Shown: positions 35,363 through 43,847 of the stretch, in pieces
How positions within the stretch are numbered: the first letter of the stretch is position 1
Layout: the number at the start of each line of letters is the position of its first letter
Assembly (NCBI GenBank): GCA_043777595.1
Contig: JAYWHT010000025.1
Span: 1 to 63,507 of the forward strand
Direction: 5' to 3'
DNA from: JAYVJH01 sp043777595
GTDB lineage: Bacteria; Bacteroidota; Bacteroidia; Cytophagales; Spirosomataceae
DNA length: 63,507 nucleotides
The notes under the pieces: generated by a model
Database searches by the model: none
What the model was told of the DNA's origin: nothing
What the model saw: only the letters and a program-made list of their open reading frames with translations
Program-made: the position numbers and the translations under genes

Positions 35363-36424
35363 CTACTTTTTTCTCAAAAACACATTCCCTTCCGACGACC
35401 TGATGCTGATTTTGGTCTTGCCGTCGTTCAAAACATAACTTGTCGATTTTTTGCCAAAGTCCATAGTTTCCCCCAATTCTGCCAATTCTGTGTTGGCTAT
35501 GTCCATGCTAGCATTACTCAAGTCCATAGCAAGTTTCATTGCATCGAGCGAACCCGTCGAGTCTGTTACTGTTACATCTTCATTTATACTCGTTGAATCT
35601 TTTACATTTACTGTCATTGATGTTATTCTAAATTCACCAGGTTTTGGTGGTTTAGGTACTTTTGGTGGGCCGATTGTAACATTTATTTTACTCGAAATTT
35701 TATCTGACTTATTTTCTTTTTTTTCAGTAGTATTTACTGTTTTCAAATCCAAATCTGTAAAAATATTACCACTATTGCCAAAGCCCGAGTTGATGCTAAA
35801 CGCTACCTTTGCTTTTTCAGAAACCGTAATATCAATATCACTAAAAGAGACAAACGATGAGGGCTTGTCTGAAATTTTATCGTCATACACTACTTTAATC
35901 TTCCCACTACTCGACTTAGCCACTATTGGCCCCGTTACGTTGTTGAGTTCTATATTTATGTCGTTGGTTTTGATGGTTACTTCGCCGTCTATGTTTGCTA
36001 TCACAACGGGTAGTGTTTCGCCACTCCAGCCGCTGCCTTGTTTATAGCTCAAATCTACCTGTCTGGGTATTTTTATTTTGTAGGTTGTCGGTCTGCCCGA
36101 ATCATTGTTTTTGAGAACTGTCGAAATCGTCATCGTGCCGTTGGTCGTTACTACGGCCACGCCCAGCCCTGTATTGTCTGTTCCCCCTGCCGATAGTGGC
36201 CTCAGCCCTTTGGCTTCTTCTGGAATTTGTGGCGCGTTTTCAGCCTCGATTATTACCTCGTCGCCGTTGTAGCCCTCAATACTCAGTCGGGTAGGGTCTA
36301 AGTTTAGCACTATTTTTTTGCCACCGATAAACTTTGTTTTGTAGCTACTTTTTTTGGGTACTTCTTGGGCAAAAAGCTGGGCAGTAAAGCAAGCTGCCAA
36401 AATGGTCAATGTAAGTGTTTTCAT
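35363..36424 (-). CDS. DUF4097-like exported beta-helix protein
   Basis: 353 residues. The signal peptide MKTLTLTILAACFTAQLFAQ is followed by beta-rich sequence of the DUF4097 type (VIIEAENAPQIP, TYKIKIPRQVDLSYKQGSGW, GEVTIKTNDINIELNNVTGPIVAKSSSGKIKV, ISIRSSEGNVFLRKK). It probably forms a cell-surface or periplasmic beta solenoid. It lies downstream of an ECF sigma factor and HEAT anti-sigma gene on the same strand, which suggests it belongs to their regulon. Confidence 0.75.
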   Translation of the reverse strand: MKTLTLTILAACFTAQLFAQEVPKKSSYKTKFIGGKKIVLNLDPTRLSIEGYNGDEVIIEAENAPQIPEEAKGLRPLSAGGTDNTGLGVAVVTTNGTMTISTVLKNNDSGRPTTYKIKIPRQVDLSYKQGSGWSGETLPVVIANIDGEVTIKTNDINIELNNVTGPIVAKSSSGKIKVVYDDKISDKPSSFVSFSDIDITVSEKAKVAFSINSGFGNSGNIFTDLDLKTVNTTEKKENKSDKISSKINVTIGPPKVPKPPKPGEFRITSMTVNVKDSTSINEDVTVTDSTGSLDAMKLAMDLSNASMDIANTELAELGETMDFGKKSTSYVLNDGKTKISIRSSEGNVFLRKK

Positions 36425-36809
36425 GGTTGTTTTTTTTGGTTTTGAATGAAAGATATTTTTATTTTTACATTTTGCTGTTTTGTGGTTTTACGGTTAACTC
36501 GTGTTACGCAAAATTCCCATAGGAACTTACCATTGACGATCTGCCGCAGCGGTAGCAGCAAAAAAGTAGCATGATAACGCTATTACCCTAACAACAGGCC
36601 GCCCCTCTGGGGCTTTACTTACTATTCAATTACTCATATTAACTACCAACAGTACACACCTACGGTGTTATTTTTTTAGTTGCGTAACATGAGCGTTAAT
36701 TCTTCACACTTTTGCAGTTTTACATTTTTCTGTTTTGCGGTTTTACGGTCAGTACTTCACACTTTTACAGTTTTACATTTTTCTGTTCTGTGGTTAATGA
36801 TTCACACTT
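36425..36809. repeat. Non-coding region of tandem repeats interrupted by a MITE
   Basis: About four copies of a 40-55 bp unit (TTCACACTTTTACAGTTTTA, then CATTTT and TGCGGTTTTACGGT) lie at 36455-36495 and 36700-36850. The last copy runs into the 3' end of the anti-sigma gene and supplies its stop. A 196-bp MITE-like element (36498-36693) splits the array. Confidence 0.8.
36498..36693. mobile_element. MITE-like element, copy 1
   Basis: Terminal inverted repeats CTCGTGTTACGCAA and TTGCGTAACATGAG bound 196 bp. The right 50 bp (CAACAGTACACACCTACGGT and following) match copy 2 at 50759-50942 almost exactly, and an inner hairpin GCCCCtctGGGGC is kept with a different loop. It has no coding capacity. 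Flanks read CGGTTAA and CGTTAAT, a degraded target duplication. Confidence 0.8.
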
Positions 36810-37736
36810 TTACAGTTTTACATTTTGCGGTTTTACGGTTTCCAATGGTTCCTCGATTTTTATTTCGCCAATACTATTTCTGGCCAAAAGCCGCACGTTA
36901 GGGTTTGTTTCTATGTTTTTTTCTAATTGGCTCATAATCGGCAAACTCTCTTTGGCCTTCATCTGTACCAATGCCTCGATGAGGCTCATTTGTTCAAATG
37001 GTTCGGTGGTTTCGGTAAGTTGTGCAATAAAAGATTTCTTAATTTGTGGTTCAGTCTTAAACCTTTCTAAGGTTTCTATTGCCGACAGTCGCACATTGAG
37101 GCTTTCATCGTTCTTTAAAATTTTCAACAATTCGCTTATTATCAAATCATTAGGCTTATTTGTCGTTGCCACAATGTCTAATCCTCTCAGTCGGTCGGCG
37201 GTTGAGGTGTTTCGTAATAAACCCAAAATCAAAAGCTCTTGCGTAGCCTTGATTTCTTTTTGCAAACTCGCAATTTGCTCTGAGCCATAGCCTGCAATGA
37301 CTCTACTGGGTGTTTTTGGTTCAATCGGTTTAGCTGCCATCTGTATTTGAGCGGTCTGCGGCACGGTTTGTCTGATGGTAATGGTTTTTGTTTGAACAGG
37401 GGCATAGCTTCGCCCCAACCAAAACATAATCCCAAAACCAGCTAATGTAGCCGCATGACGAAAAATTAGATTGAACGAAAAACTAAAAACGGTGCTGGGC
37501 TTTGTACTCGAAGTTTGTATTTGTTGTGATTTTGCCGCTTCTAATATTTTATAAAATCCATCATCTAACCGACTATCTGTTTCTTTTTCAGACGATTGTA
37601 AGGCTGCATACATATTTTGCAATGACTCAACCTCTTGGCGTAATACCAAACTTTGAGTGAGTGCTTGCTCAAAAGCCGCTCGGTTGGTTTCTAGCATTTG
37701 TCCCAGTACATAATCAGCTATTTGTTGCTCGTTCAT
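36810..37736 (-). CDS. HEAT-repeat anti-sigma factor candidate
   Basis: 308 residues. The N-terminus MNEQQIADYVLGQMLETNRAAFEQALTQSLVLRQEVESL is like the zinc-less anti-sigma domain. One membrane helix (about 88-108, HAATLAGFGIMFWLG) is followed by a periplasmic HEAT-repeat domain (about 165-290). It overlaps the ECF sigma gene by 4 bp, so it is probably its membrane-bound regulator. The last residues (ETVKPQNVKL) are encoded by a tandem DNA repeat that continues beyond the stop. Confidence 0.82.
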   Translation of the reverse strand: MNEQQIADYVLGQMLETNRAAFEQALTQSLVLRQEVESLQNMYAALQSSEKETDSRLDDGFYKILEAAKSQQIQTSSTKPSTVFSFSFNLIFRHAATLAGFGIMFWLGRSYAPVQTKTITIRQTVPQTAQIQMAAKPIEPKTPSRVIAGYGSEQIASLQKEIKATQELLILGLLRNTSTADRLRGLDIVATTNKPNDLIISELLKILKNDESLNVRLSAIETLERFKTEPQIKKSFIAQLTETTEPFEQMSLIEALVQMKAKESLPIMSQLEKNIETNPNVRLLARNSIGEIKIEEPLETVKPQNVKL

Positions 37737-38251
37737 CGTTCGCTTATTTCAAAATAAATATCTCTTAATTTTTGAATTGCCCTAAACACCCGTATCTTGA
37801 CATTTGGCACAGTCAGCCCCAGTTTCTGGCCAATCTGCTCGTAGTTCATGTTCTGAAAACGGCTCATCAACAACACCTCACGGGCTTGCTTAGGTAGCTG
37901 CGCCAATGCCCGATGCACGTACTGGTATTGGTCTTCGCTGTCGTTGGGTTCGTCGTATTGGTCATGTATTTCGTTGAGATTGGTAGTAACAGGATTTTTT
38001 TTAATAAAATCATTCAACACATTTCTGGCTATTTCATAAATCCAAGTCTTAAAAACAGCCTCTGGCTTATACGATGATCTGTACTGCAACAACCGCCAAA
38101 AAACCTGCTGAGTCAGGTCTCGGGCATCGTCGTAGGAAAGGTGTCGATATAAAAAAAAATTGAGTAGTGGCTTTTTGTAACGCTCGTACAAGACGGCCGC
38201 CATGTCCAAATTTTCGTTTCTGACAGCTATCATAGCCTGCTCGTCGGTCAT
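37733..38251 (-). CDS. ECF RNA polymerase sigma factor
   Basis: 172 residues. Region 2 contains YDDARDLTQQVFWRLLQYRSSYKPEAVFKTWIYEIARNVLNDFIKK and region 4 PKQAREVLLMSRFQNMNYEQIGQKLGLTVPNVKIRVFRAIQKLRD. It overlaps the HEAT anti-sigma gene by 4 bp (coupled translation), the normal layout for a sigma/anti-sigma pair. Downstream DUF4097-type genes are likely targets. Confidence 0.94.
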   Translation of the reverse strand: MTDEQAMIAVRNENLDMAAVLYERYKKPLLNFFLYRHLSYDDARDLTQQVFWRLLQYRSSYKPEAVFKTWIYEIARNVLNDFIKKNPVTTNLNEIHDQYDEPNDSEDQYQYVHRALAQLPKQAREVLLMSRFQNMNYEQIGQKLGLTVPNVKIRVFRAIQKLRDIYFEISER

Positions 38252-38310
38252 CGGGTTTTTGGTTTTTGATTAAGGTTACTGCCAACAATAAAAAAGGTTA
38301 CAAATAACCC

Positions 38311-38352
38311 AAAAAAAAGTCGTTGCTCTATTGAAAGGCAACGACTTTTCTA
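38311..38352. terminator. Bidirectional terminator downstream of yoeB
   Basis: AAAAGTCGTTGC pairs with GCAACGACTTTT around CTATTGAAAG loop bases, with a run of eight A on the left (T on the minus strand). Confidence 0.82.
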
Positions 38353-38375
38353 AATATTCTAAATTAAAATTTTAC

Positions 38376-38636
38376 TTATTCATAATGTCCAAATAGCGAA
38401 AGTACAACGATTTCACTGTCGGTTACTTCATACACCAAGCGATTTGTGTCATCAATTCTACGAGACCATTTACCTTTCAGATTACCTTTGAGTGGTTCGG
38501 GCTTACCGATTCCCTCGAAGGGTGTGCGGCAACATTCTTGAAATATACGAAAGATACGTTTAAGTACTTTGGGGTCATTATTTAGCCAATCTGCAATTTG
38601 CTGCGTTGCTTTTGGTTGTAGTTTCAAACTTCTCAC
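38376..38636 (-). CDS. yoeB: YoeB-family mRNA interferase toxin
   Basis: 86 residues of the RelE superfamily. It cuts mRNA in the ribosome. The catalytic set known from E. coli YoeB (Glu46, Arg65, His83, Tyr84) is found one position later: Glu47 in GKPEPLKG, Arg66 in DDTNRLVYE, His84 and Tyr85 in LFGHYE. GKWSRRIDDTNRLVYEV is the family signature. The start overlaps the antitoxin stop by 4 bp. Apparently intact. Confidence 0.92.
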   Translation of the reverse strand: MRSLKLQPKATQQIADWLNNDPKVLKRIFRIFQECCRTPFEGIGKPEPLKGNLKGKWSRRIDDTNRLVYEVTDSEIVVLSLFGHYE

Positions 38637-38893
38637 TCGGCGGTAACTTTAAATTTTTGAAGTGCCGACATGATGTCAAAAGACTCGTTTGTATCAAGAG
38701 CATCTACCATTTTCGTCAGTTCGTCGTATGGTATATTAGCCTCATATTCGTGTTTATTTCCAGCAACAGCCACGATATTGTTTTCTTGTGTTTCAACTGA
38801 AATTTTCAATAACCGATTTTTGAAAGTAGCCTTGATAGCTTCAAAGACGTTTAGGTCAAATTCTGACTCGTTCAAATGATATGTAGCTTCCAT
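38633..38893 (-). CDS. Antitoxin of the YoeB pair
   Basis: 86 residues. Not an obvious YefM/Phd by sequence, but it lies directly upstream of yoeB with a 4-bp overlap, the usual antitoxin position. The N-terminal part (MEATYHLNESEFDLNVFEAIKATFKNRLLKISVET) matches small proteins that accompany RelE/YoeB toxins in Bacteroidota; the acidic C-terminal helix (MVDALDTNESFDIMSALQKF) would wrap the toxin. Confidence 0.8.
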   Translation of the reverse strand: MEATYHLNESEFDLNVFEAIKATFKNRLLKISVETQENNIVAVAGNKHEYEANIPYDELTKMVDALDTNESFDIMSALQKFKVTAE

Positions 38894-38968
38894 GATTGTA
38901 TGTTTTTTTTAGTAAAGTTACTACCAAAATTTTAATTCATCAAATACTGCAAATCAAATCTCAATCAA

Positions 38969-39901
38969 TCAGTCGTTTAGGTTCACGGTGCCGCCGCTGG
39001 TTGTCATTTTGACCAATATACCGCCGCCGTTTACTTTACCTTTGACATAGTTTTTTTCGGTTTTGCCGCTAAAATTATTAAGCTGGCCGCTGCGTACTCG
39101 GTCGCCACGTAATTCCAGGTCAATGCCTTTGTCCATAGGTACGGTGGCATTGATGCTGCCACCTGATGTATGTAGTTCCAACGACTCGCCCAGCGTGCTG
39201 ATGTCTGCATTGATGCTACCACCGCTGGTATTGGCCAATATTGTTCCCGATAGGTCTGTCAAATTGATTGAACCACCCGATGTATCTAATTTTAATTTGC
39301 CTTTACAGTTTTTGGCCGAAATACTACCGCCACTTGTCGAAAGGTCAATGTCGCCGTTACTGTTGTCGATTTCCATGCTCCCGCCCGATGTACGACCTTT
39401 GACATTACCGCCCAAACTTCTTAAACTCAGACTACCGCCACTTGTTGCAAAGTCTTGGTTGCCAGACAGTTTACTGAGCGATATACTACCTCCGCTGGTG
39501 CGTAAGTTAGTAGTGGTTTTTTCAGGTACCCAAATCTTAAACGAAATACTTAGTCCTTTTTTATTCCAAAATTTCCAGTTGCTTTCGTCTTTGTTTTTGG
39601 CTTCGCAAATGAGTGTATTGCCATCTTGTTTGACTGTCAGCTCGTAGTTTTCAAGACGCTCTTCGACTTCTGCTTTGTCGATGCTGCCACCATTCCAGTT
39701 GTTGGCTTTGATGTAAACCTCGACACGGGTTTCTCCGCTGTGTCCCATAACTGCGATTGCCCCGCCCGAAGTACGAACTTTGAGCACATCAATGGTTTTT
39801 GAGAACGTTTTGGTCATATACGGGGCATCGTCACGGGTTGTTTTGGCCAACGCCACGACCGATACAAATAGTAATGCGATAATCAAGCTGTAGTTTTTCA
39901 T
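38969..39901 (-). CDS. DUF4097 family beta-strand repeat protein
   Basis: 310 residues. The signal peptide MKNYSLIIALLFVSVVALA is followed by nine or so TSGGS repeats about 20 residues apart (LRTSGGSISLSKLSG, ATSGGSLSLRSLGG, RTSGGSMEIDNSNG and so on), which stack into a right-handed beta solenoid. Probably exported, perhaps surface attached. It is a strong member of the DUF4097 family, more regular than the one at 35363. Confidence 0.88.
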   Translation of the reverse strand: MKNYSLIIALLFVSVVALAKTTRDDAPYMTKTFSKTIDVLKVRTSGGAIAVMGHSGETRVEVYIKANNWNGGSIDKAEVEERLENYELTVKQDGNTLICEAKNKDESNWKFWNKKGLSISFKIWVPEKTTTNLRTSGGSISLSKLSGNQDFATSGGSLSLRSLGGNVKGRTSGGSMEIDNSNGDIDLSTSGGSISAKNCKGKLKLDTSGGSINLTDLSGTILANTSGGSINADISTLGESLELHTSGGSINATVPMDKGIDLELRGDRVRSGQLNNFSGKTEKNYVKGKVNGGGILVKMTTSGGTVNLND

Positions 39902-39977
39902 GCTTTTATTGGTTTATGTTCAACTTAAAGATGCAAACCAATACCTAAACGTTGCATGGGGTATGATTTTTATTTTT

Positions 39978-41345
39978 TCAAGACTTTTTCATTGCAGCAT
40001 AATGTTTAAAAAACAATGGAATAGTTTCGATGCCACGATAAAAATTAAAGAGTCCGTAGCTTTCATTGGGGGAGTGCAGGGCGTCTATATCAAGGCCGAA
40101 ACCCATCAAAATAGACTTAACACCGAGCTGCTGTTCAAACAGGGCTACAATCGGGATACTACCACCGCCACGTGTCGGAATCACGGCTTTGCCGCCCCAA
40201 GCCTCAGACATAGCCGCTGCCGCTGCTGCATATTCAACGGTATTGGTTGGTGTAACATAAGGCAACCCGCCATGATGAGGCGTTACCTTGACTTTGACAG
40301 AACGGGGCGCAATGGCCTCAAAATGTTTGGTAAATTTTTCTAATATTTCAATATCCGTCTGGTGTGGTACGAGTCGCATACTGATTTTGGCAGATGCCTT
40401 TGAGGGCAAAACTGTTTTGGCACCTTGGCCGATGTAGCCTCCCCAAATGCCGTTTACGTCGAGTGTGGGTCTGATAGATGTCCGCTCGATGGTTGTGTAA
40501 CCGCTTTCGCCAGCGATGTCGTCAATAGCCAAATCTCGTTTATATTCTGTCAAATCAAACGGTGCTTCGTTCATGGCTTTGCGTTCGGCTGGTGTCAGTT
40601 CTTCTACATTGTCATAAAAATTAGGAATTGTAATATACCCATTTTCGTCTTTCATAGAGGCTATCATCTCACACAAAACGTTGATTGGATTGGCCACAGC
40701 ACCTCCATAAACCCCCGAATGTAGGTCTCGATTTGCCCCTGTTACTTCGACTTCGAGGTAAGTAAGGCCACGTAAGCCTGTTTCAATAGACGGCACGTCG
40801 TTGGCAATGATACTGGTGTCTGAAATCAAAATCACGTCGGCGGCGAGTTTGGCTTTGTTGGCAGCCAAAAACGGCCCTAAATTACTCGACCCCACTTCTT
40901 CTTCGCCCTCAATCATCACCTTTACGTTACAAGTCAGTGTGTTGGTAGCTATCATAGTTTCGAGAGCCTTGATGTGCATATAAAACTGCCCTTTGTCGTC
41001 GCACGCACCACGGGCGTAGATTCGCTCGTTTTTGATAACTGGCTCAAAAGGTGGCGAGTGCCAAAGTTCGTAAGGGTCTGCGGGCTGTACGTCATAGTGG
41101 CCATAAACCAAAACCGTTGGCAGGCTTGGGTCAATTATTTTTTGTGCAAAAACAATAGGGTGGCCTGCCGTTTCGCATATTTCGGCATGGTCTGCGCCCG
41201 CTTTTTGGAGAGCGTCTCGTACAAACTCGGCAGCGTGGCGAGTGTCGGCATTAAATTTTGAATCGGCACTAACCGATGGAATACGCAATAATTCGAGCAA
41301 TTCGCTCAAAAAACGGTCTTTGTGTGTGTTGATGTATGTTTGCAT
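39978..41345 (-). CDS. M20 family metallodipeptidase
   Basis: 455 residues, cytoplasmic. Zinc ligands are visible: VYGHYDVQPADP (His, Asp), ARGACDDKGQ (bridging Asp), MIEGEEEVGSSN (general base and ligand Glu), ISDT (Asp) and the final DALHSPNE (His). The dimerisation domain is about 195-365. It hydrolyses dipeptides. The minus-strand promoter at 41380-41387 overlaps that of the divergent DUF3467 gene. Confidence 0.94.
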   Translation of the reverse strand: MQTYINTHKDRFLSELLELLRIPSVSADSKFNADTRHAAEFVRDALQKAGADHAEICETAGHPIVFAQKIIDPSLPTVLVYGHYDVQPADPYELWHSPPFEPVIKNERIYARGACDDKGQFYMHIKALETMIATNTLTCNVKVMIEGEEEVGSSNLGPFLAANKAKLAADVILISDTSIIANDVPSIETGLRGLTYLEVEVTGANRDLHSGVYGGAVANPINVLCEMIASMKDENGYITIPNFYDNVEELTPAERKAMNEAPFDLTEYKRDLAIDDIAGESGYTTIERTSIRPTLDVNGIWGGYIGQGAKTVLPSKASAKISMRLVPHQTDIEILEKFTKHFEAIAPRSVKVKVTPHHGGLPYVTPTNTVEYAAAAAAMSEAWGGKAVIPTRGGGSIPIVALFEQQLGVKSILMGFGLDIDALHSPNESYGLFNFYRGIETIPLFFKHYAAMKKS

Positions 41346-41358
41346 AAAAAATGAATGG

Positions 41359-41366
41359 TATCTTTG
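41359..41366 (+). promoter_or_regulatory. -7 box for the DUF3467 gene
   Basis: TATCTTTG, a TAnnTTTG match, 34 bp before the ATG at 41401. Confidence 0.6.
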
Positions 41367-41379
41367 CCAAAAAATTATT

Positions 41380-41387
41380 CAAATTTA
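41380..41387 (-). promoter_or_regulatory. -7 box for the M20 peptidase gene
   Basis: TAAATTTG on the minus strand, 34 bp before the ATG at 41345. The two divergent promoters face through each other, so they may interfere. Confidence 0.55.
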
Positions 41388-41400
41388 CAAAAAATAACCA

Positions 41401-41727
41401 ATGGAAGAGGAAAAAAACGAGTTTGAACAACAAATTAACGTAGAAATATCGGACGAAATTGCCGAAGGCGTTTATGCCAATTTAGCCATGATAGCCCACT
41501 CAAATAGTGAGTTTATTATAGATTTTATTAGACTGATGCCCAACGTACCAAAGGCAAGGGTCAAGTCAAGAATTATTCTGACACCCGAACACGCAGTGAG
41601 GCTCTTGGGTGCATTGCAAGACAATATTAGAAAATACGAAGAAAACCACGGTGATATTCGCAACATGGGCGATACCGATTTTCCGCCGTATTCAATGAAC
41701 TTTGGCGGCCCAATGGGCGAAGCGTGA
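41401..41727 (+). CDS. DUF3467 domain protein
   Basis: 108 residues. INVEISDEIAEGVYANLAMIAHSNSEFIIDFIRLMPNVPKARVKSRIILTPEHAVRLLGALQDNI covers the whole DUF3467 domain, found mainly in Bacteroidota with unknown role. The acidic tail ends in PPYSMNFGGPMGEA. A dispersed repeat begins in its stop codon. Confidence 0.92.
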   Translation: MEEEKNEFEQQINVEISDEIAEGVYANLAMIAHSNSEFIIDFIRLMPNVPKARVKSRIILTPEHAVRLLGALQDNIRKYEENHGDIRNMGDTDFPPYSMNFGGPMGEA

Positions 41728-41785
41728 ATAGTGAATAGTGAAAAACGAAAAAATTTATAATTATTTAGTAATCAGTTATTTGAAT
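41725..41785 (+). repeat. AGTAGT-end dispersed repeat, copy 3
   Basis: TGAATAGTGAATAGTGAAAA starts in the DUF3467 stop codon and continues with the shared ATTTATAATTATTTAGTAATCA-like body. Confidence 0.65.
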
Positions 41786-41826
41786 ATTATCTAAGATATG
41801 ATTTTTTATTATAAATAACTACTTGA

Positions 41827-43044
41827 ATGATAAAAAAAGAGGCGCAAAGGAAGCCTTCGCTACAAGCGAAGGCTTCCTTTGATTTATCCAGAAAACCAAC
41901 AACTGGCCCTTTGCAGGGAATCCGTATTTTGGACCTGACTCGTCTATTACCCGGCCCAGTCGGTACGATGATGATGGCCGATATGGGCGCAGAGGTTATC
42001 AAAATCGAAGACCCGAACAACCCCGACTATGTGCGGGCTTTTCCTCCTTATATCAATGGCGAATCGGCTAATTATCTGGCATTCAATCGCTCTAAACTCA
42101 GTGTGTGCTTAGACTACAACACAGCCGAAGGCCGAGCTACGTTTTTTGAGTTAGTCAAAACTGCCGATGTGGTTATAGAACAATTTAGACCTGGCTTTCT
42201 GGATAAAATTGGAATTGGTTACGAGGCCGCCAAAGTCGCTAATCCACAAATTATTTATGTGTCGGTAACGGGCTATGGTCAAACAGGCCCGTATGCACAC
42301 CTCGCTGGCCACGACCTCAACTACACAGCCTACGCTGGCGTACTGGGTATGACGGGCGAAGCCGATGGCGCACCCACCGTGGCAGGTGTACAGTTGGCCG
42401 ATGTGGCTGGTGGTTCGTATATGAGTGTTATTGCTACACTGTCGGCTTTGCACGCTCGCCATCGTACAGGCGTAGGCCAGCACGTGGACGTGGCTATGAC
42501 CGACGGGGCTATGCCGCTGCTATCGGCGGTCTATGCCCAATATGCGGGTGGTGCGGCCAATAGCGAGCGAGGCAAAGCACCGCTATCTGGCGGTATGGCC
42601 AATTATGGAGTGTATCTCTGCCAAGACCAAAAATACATTGCTCTCGGCACGCTTGAGCCTAAGTTTTGGGCTAAGTTTTGTACGGTCGTCGATCGGCCTG
42701 AGTGGTTAGGGTATATTTTGCCTAAAAATCAAGAAGAGTTGAAAAAATTTAAAGTACAAATTGGCGCTTTATTTATTTCAGAACCAAGTACTTACTGGGT
42801 AAATATTGGTCTCAAAAATGACCTGTTGATTTCGCCTGTTTACAATTTGGCAGACTTAGAAAACGACCCACACCTACAAGCACGCCAAATGATTTTGACA
42901 GAAAATCACCCTAAGGCAGGTAGCTTCAAAACGATTGGTGTACCCATCAAGTTTTCGGCAACGCCAGCCAATCCATCTTGGCCTGCCCCCGCAATGGGAG
43001 AAGATACCGAGGCGATTTTAGGGAAGTTGAACAAATCATTGTAA
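41827..43044 (+). CDS. CaiB/BaiF family CoA transferase
   Basis: 405 residues if it starts at the ATG at 41827. The family core begins near residue 28 (PLQGIRILDLTRLLPGPVGTMMMADMGAEVIKIEDP) and continues with NRSKLSVCLDYNTAEGRATFFELVKTADVVIEQFRPG, which includes the CoA-binding and catalytic Asp region (YASVTGYGQTGPYA-like: VSVTGYGQTGPYAHLAGHDLNYTAYAG). It moves CoA between carboxylic acids, or racemises 2-methylacyl-CoAs. The first 26 residues are encoded by a perfect DNA palindrome and may not be translated; a TTG at codon 29 is the alternative. Confidence 0.88.
   Translation: MIKKEAQRKPSLQAKASFDLSRKPTTGPLQGIRILDLTRLLPGPVGTMMMADMGAEVIKIEDPNNPDYVRAFPPYINGESANYLAFNRSKLSVCLDYNTAEGRATFFELVKTADVVIEQFRPGFLDKIGIGYEAAKVANPQIIYVSVTGYGQTGPYAHLAGHDLNYTAYAGVLGMTGEADGAPTVAGVQLADVAGGSYMSVIATLSALHARHRTGVGQHVDVAMTDGAMPLLSAVYAQYAGGAANSERGKAPLSGGMANYGVYLCQDQKYIALGTLEPKFWAKFCTVVDRPEWLGYILPKNQEELKKFKVQIGALFISEPSTYWVNIGLKNDLLISPVYNLADLENDPHLQARQMILTENHPKAGSFKTIGVPIKFSATPANPSWPAPAMGEDTEAILGKLNKSL
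41848..41882. promoter_or_regulatory. Perfect 16-bp hairpin at the 5' end of the CoA-transferase gene
   Basis: AAAGGAAGCCTTCGCT is followed by ACA and its exact reverse complement. It lies within codons 7-19 of the frame if translation starts at 41827, and could equally be a terminator for the DUF3467 transcript. Confidence 0.75.
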
Positions 43045-43066
43045 AACTACTACCAACAAAATGCAC

Positions 43067-43100
43067 AAAGGGGTAACGATCTTGCGATTGTTACCCCTTT
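43067..43100 (+). terminator. Terminator of the CoA-transferase gene
   Basis: AAAGGGGTAAC pairs with GTTACCCCTTT around GATCTTGCGATT. It lies between two convergent genes. Confidence 0.82.
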
Positions 43101-43128
43101 GGCTTTACTAATTGGTGTGTGATTCTTA

Positions 43129-43446
43129 CTATCTCAAATCGGCGTTATGAATCTTCACAGGTTTTATGGTCTGTTTTTCTTCTGGCTTTGTGGCTGTCGC
43201 TACGCTGATTGTTTCGATTGTTGTGTCTTCGATGTCGGTGTTGATTGTTGGCAACAACGAAATCAAGAATTTATAGTTAGTCTCTGGCGGCATTACTGTT
43301 GCGGTGTCGTCGTTTTGTGTTGGTAACGAAGCGACTAACTTGGCTTCGTACATTTCACGCATTGTTTTTGGTTTGTTAGATTGTGCCTCGGCGTTGAAGT
43401 TCATACTCAACAAACTGATGGTGGCTGTAATCAATAACTTTTTCAT
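43129..43446 (-). CDS. Small hypothetical exported protein
   Basis: 105 residues with a signal peptide (MKKLLITATISLLSMNFNAEAQ). The rest is rich in Thr and acidic residues with no known domain (ETNYKFLISLLPTINTDIEDTTIETISVATATKPEEKQTIK). It stands alone; upstream there is a hairpin (43501-43545) and an A/T-rich stretch. Real by its signal peptide, unknown in role. Confidence 0.65.
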   Translation of the reverse strand: MKKLLITATISLLSMNFNAEAQSNKPKTMREMYEAKLVASLPTQNDDTATVMPPETNYKFLISLLPTINTDIEDTTIETISVATATKPEEKQTIKPVKIHNADLR

Positions 43447-43847
43447 AGTGGTACTGTTTTGTTACTCGACGGATTTGTTTTTTGTTTCTTTGTTATAATC
43501 GCATCACCAATGTTACCGTCGGGCTGTTGTTGTCGTTGGTGATGGTGCAAAGGTATGGCCTTTGGATAACACGGAAAAGTACAATTTGAGGAACGGTAAT
43601 AATTGAATGACGAGTGGTAGTTATTTAGTGTAAACAGAATAATATTCTGAATCATATATTTTATTTTGTGTTAAAATAAAAATATTTATAGATAAAATAA
43701 AAATAATCATAAAAAATACAAAATTTTATTTGGTTTTAATATTTAAAATTAAATATTGTTTAAATATCATTTACCAAATATTATTTGCAAAATATAAAAT
43801 AGGCAGTAGGATATTGGGAAGGCAGCGATTTCAAGCAATGGCGTTTA
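43447..43847. other. Intergenic region with a hairpin and an A/T-rich island
   Basis: CATCACCAA pairs with TTGGTGATG (43502-43545), possibly in the leader of the small exported protein gene. From about 43637 to 43802 the sequence is almost all A/T, with short inverted AT runs such as AATATTTAAAATTAAATATT. No reading frame or known element was seen. Confidence 0.6.

Noticed and set aside
35451..36047. 198-codon plus-strand frame opposite the DUF4097-like gene
   Set aside because: Antisense shadow; the minus-strand protein has a signal peptide and the family pattern.
39063..39647. 194-codon frame opposite the TSGGS-repeat protein
   Set aside because: A mirror of the repeats with no recognisable domain; the minus-strand frame has a signal peptide and family match.
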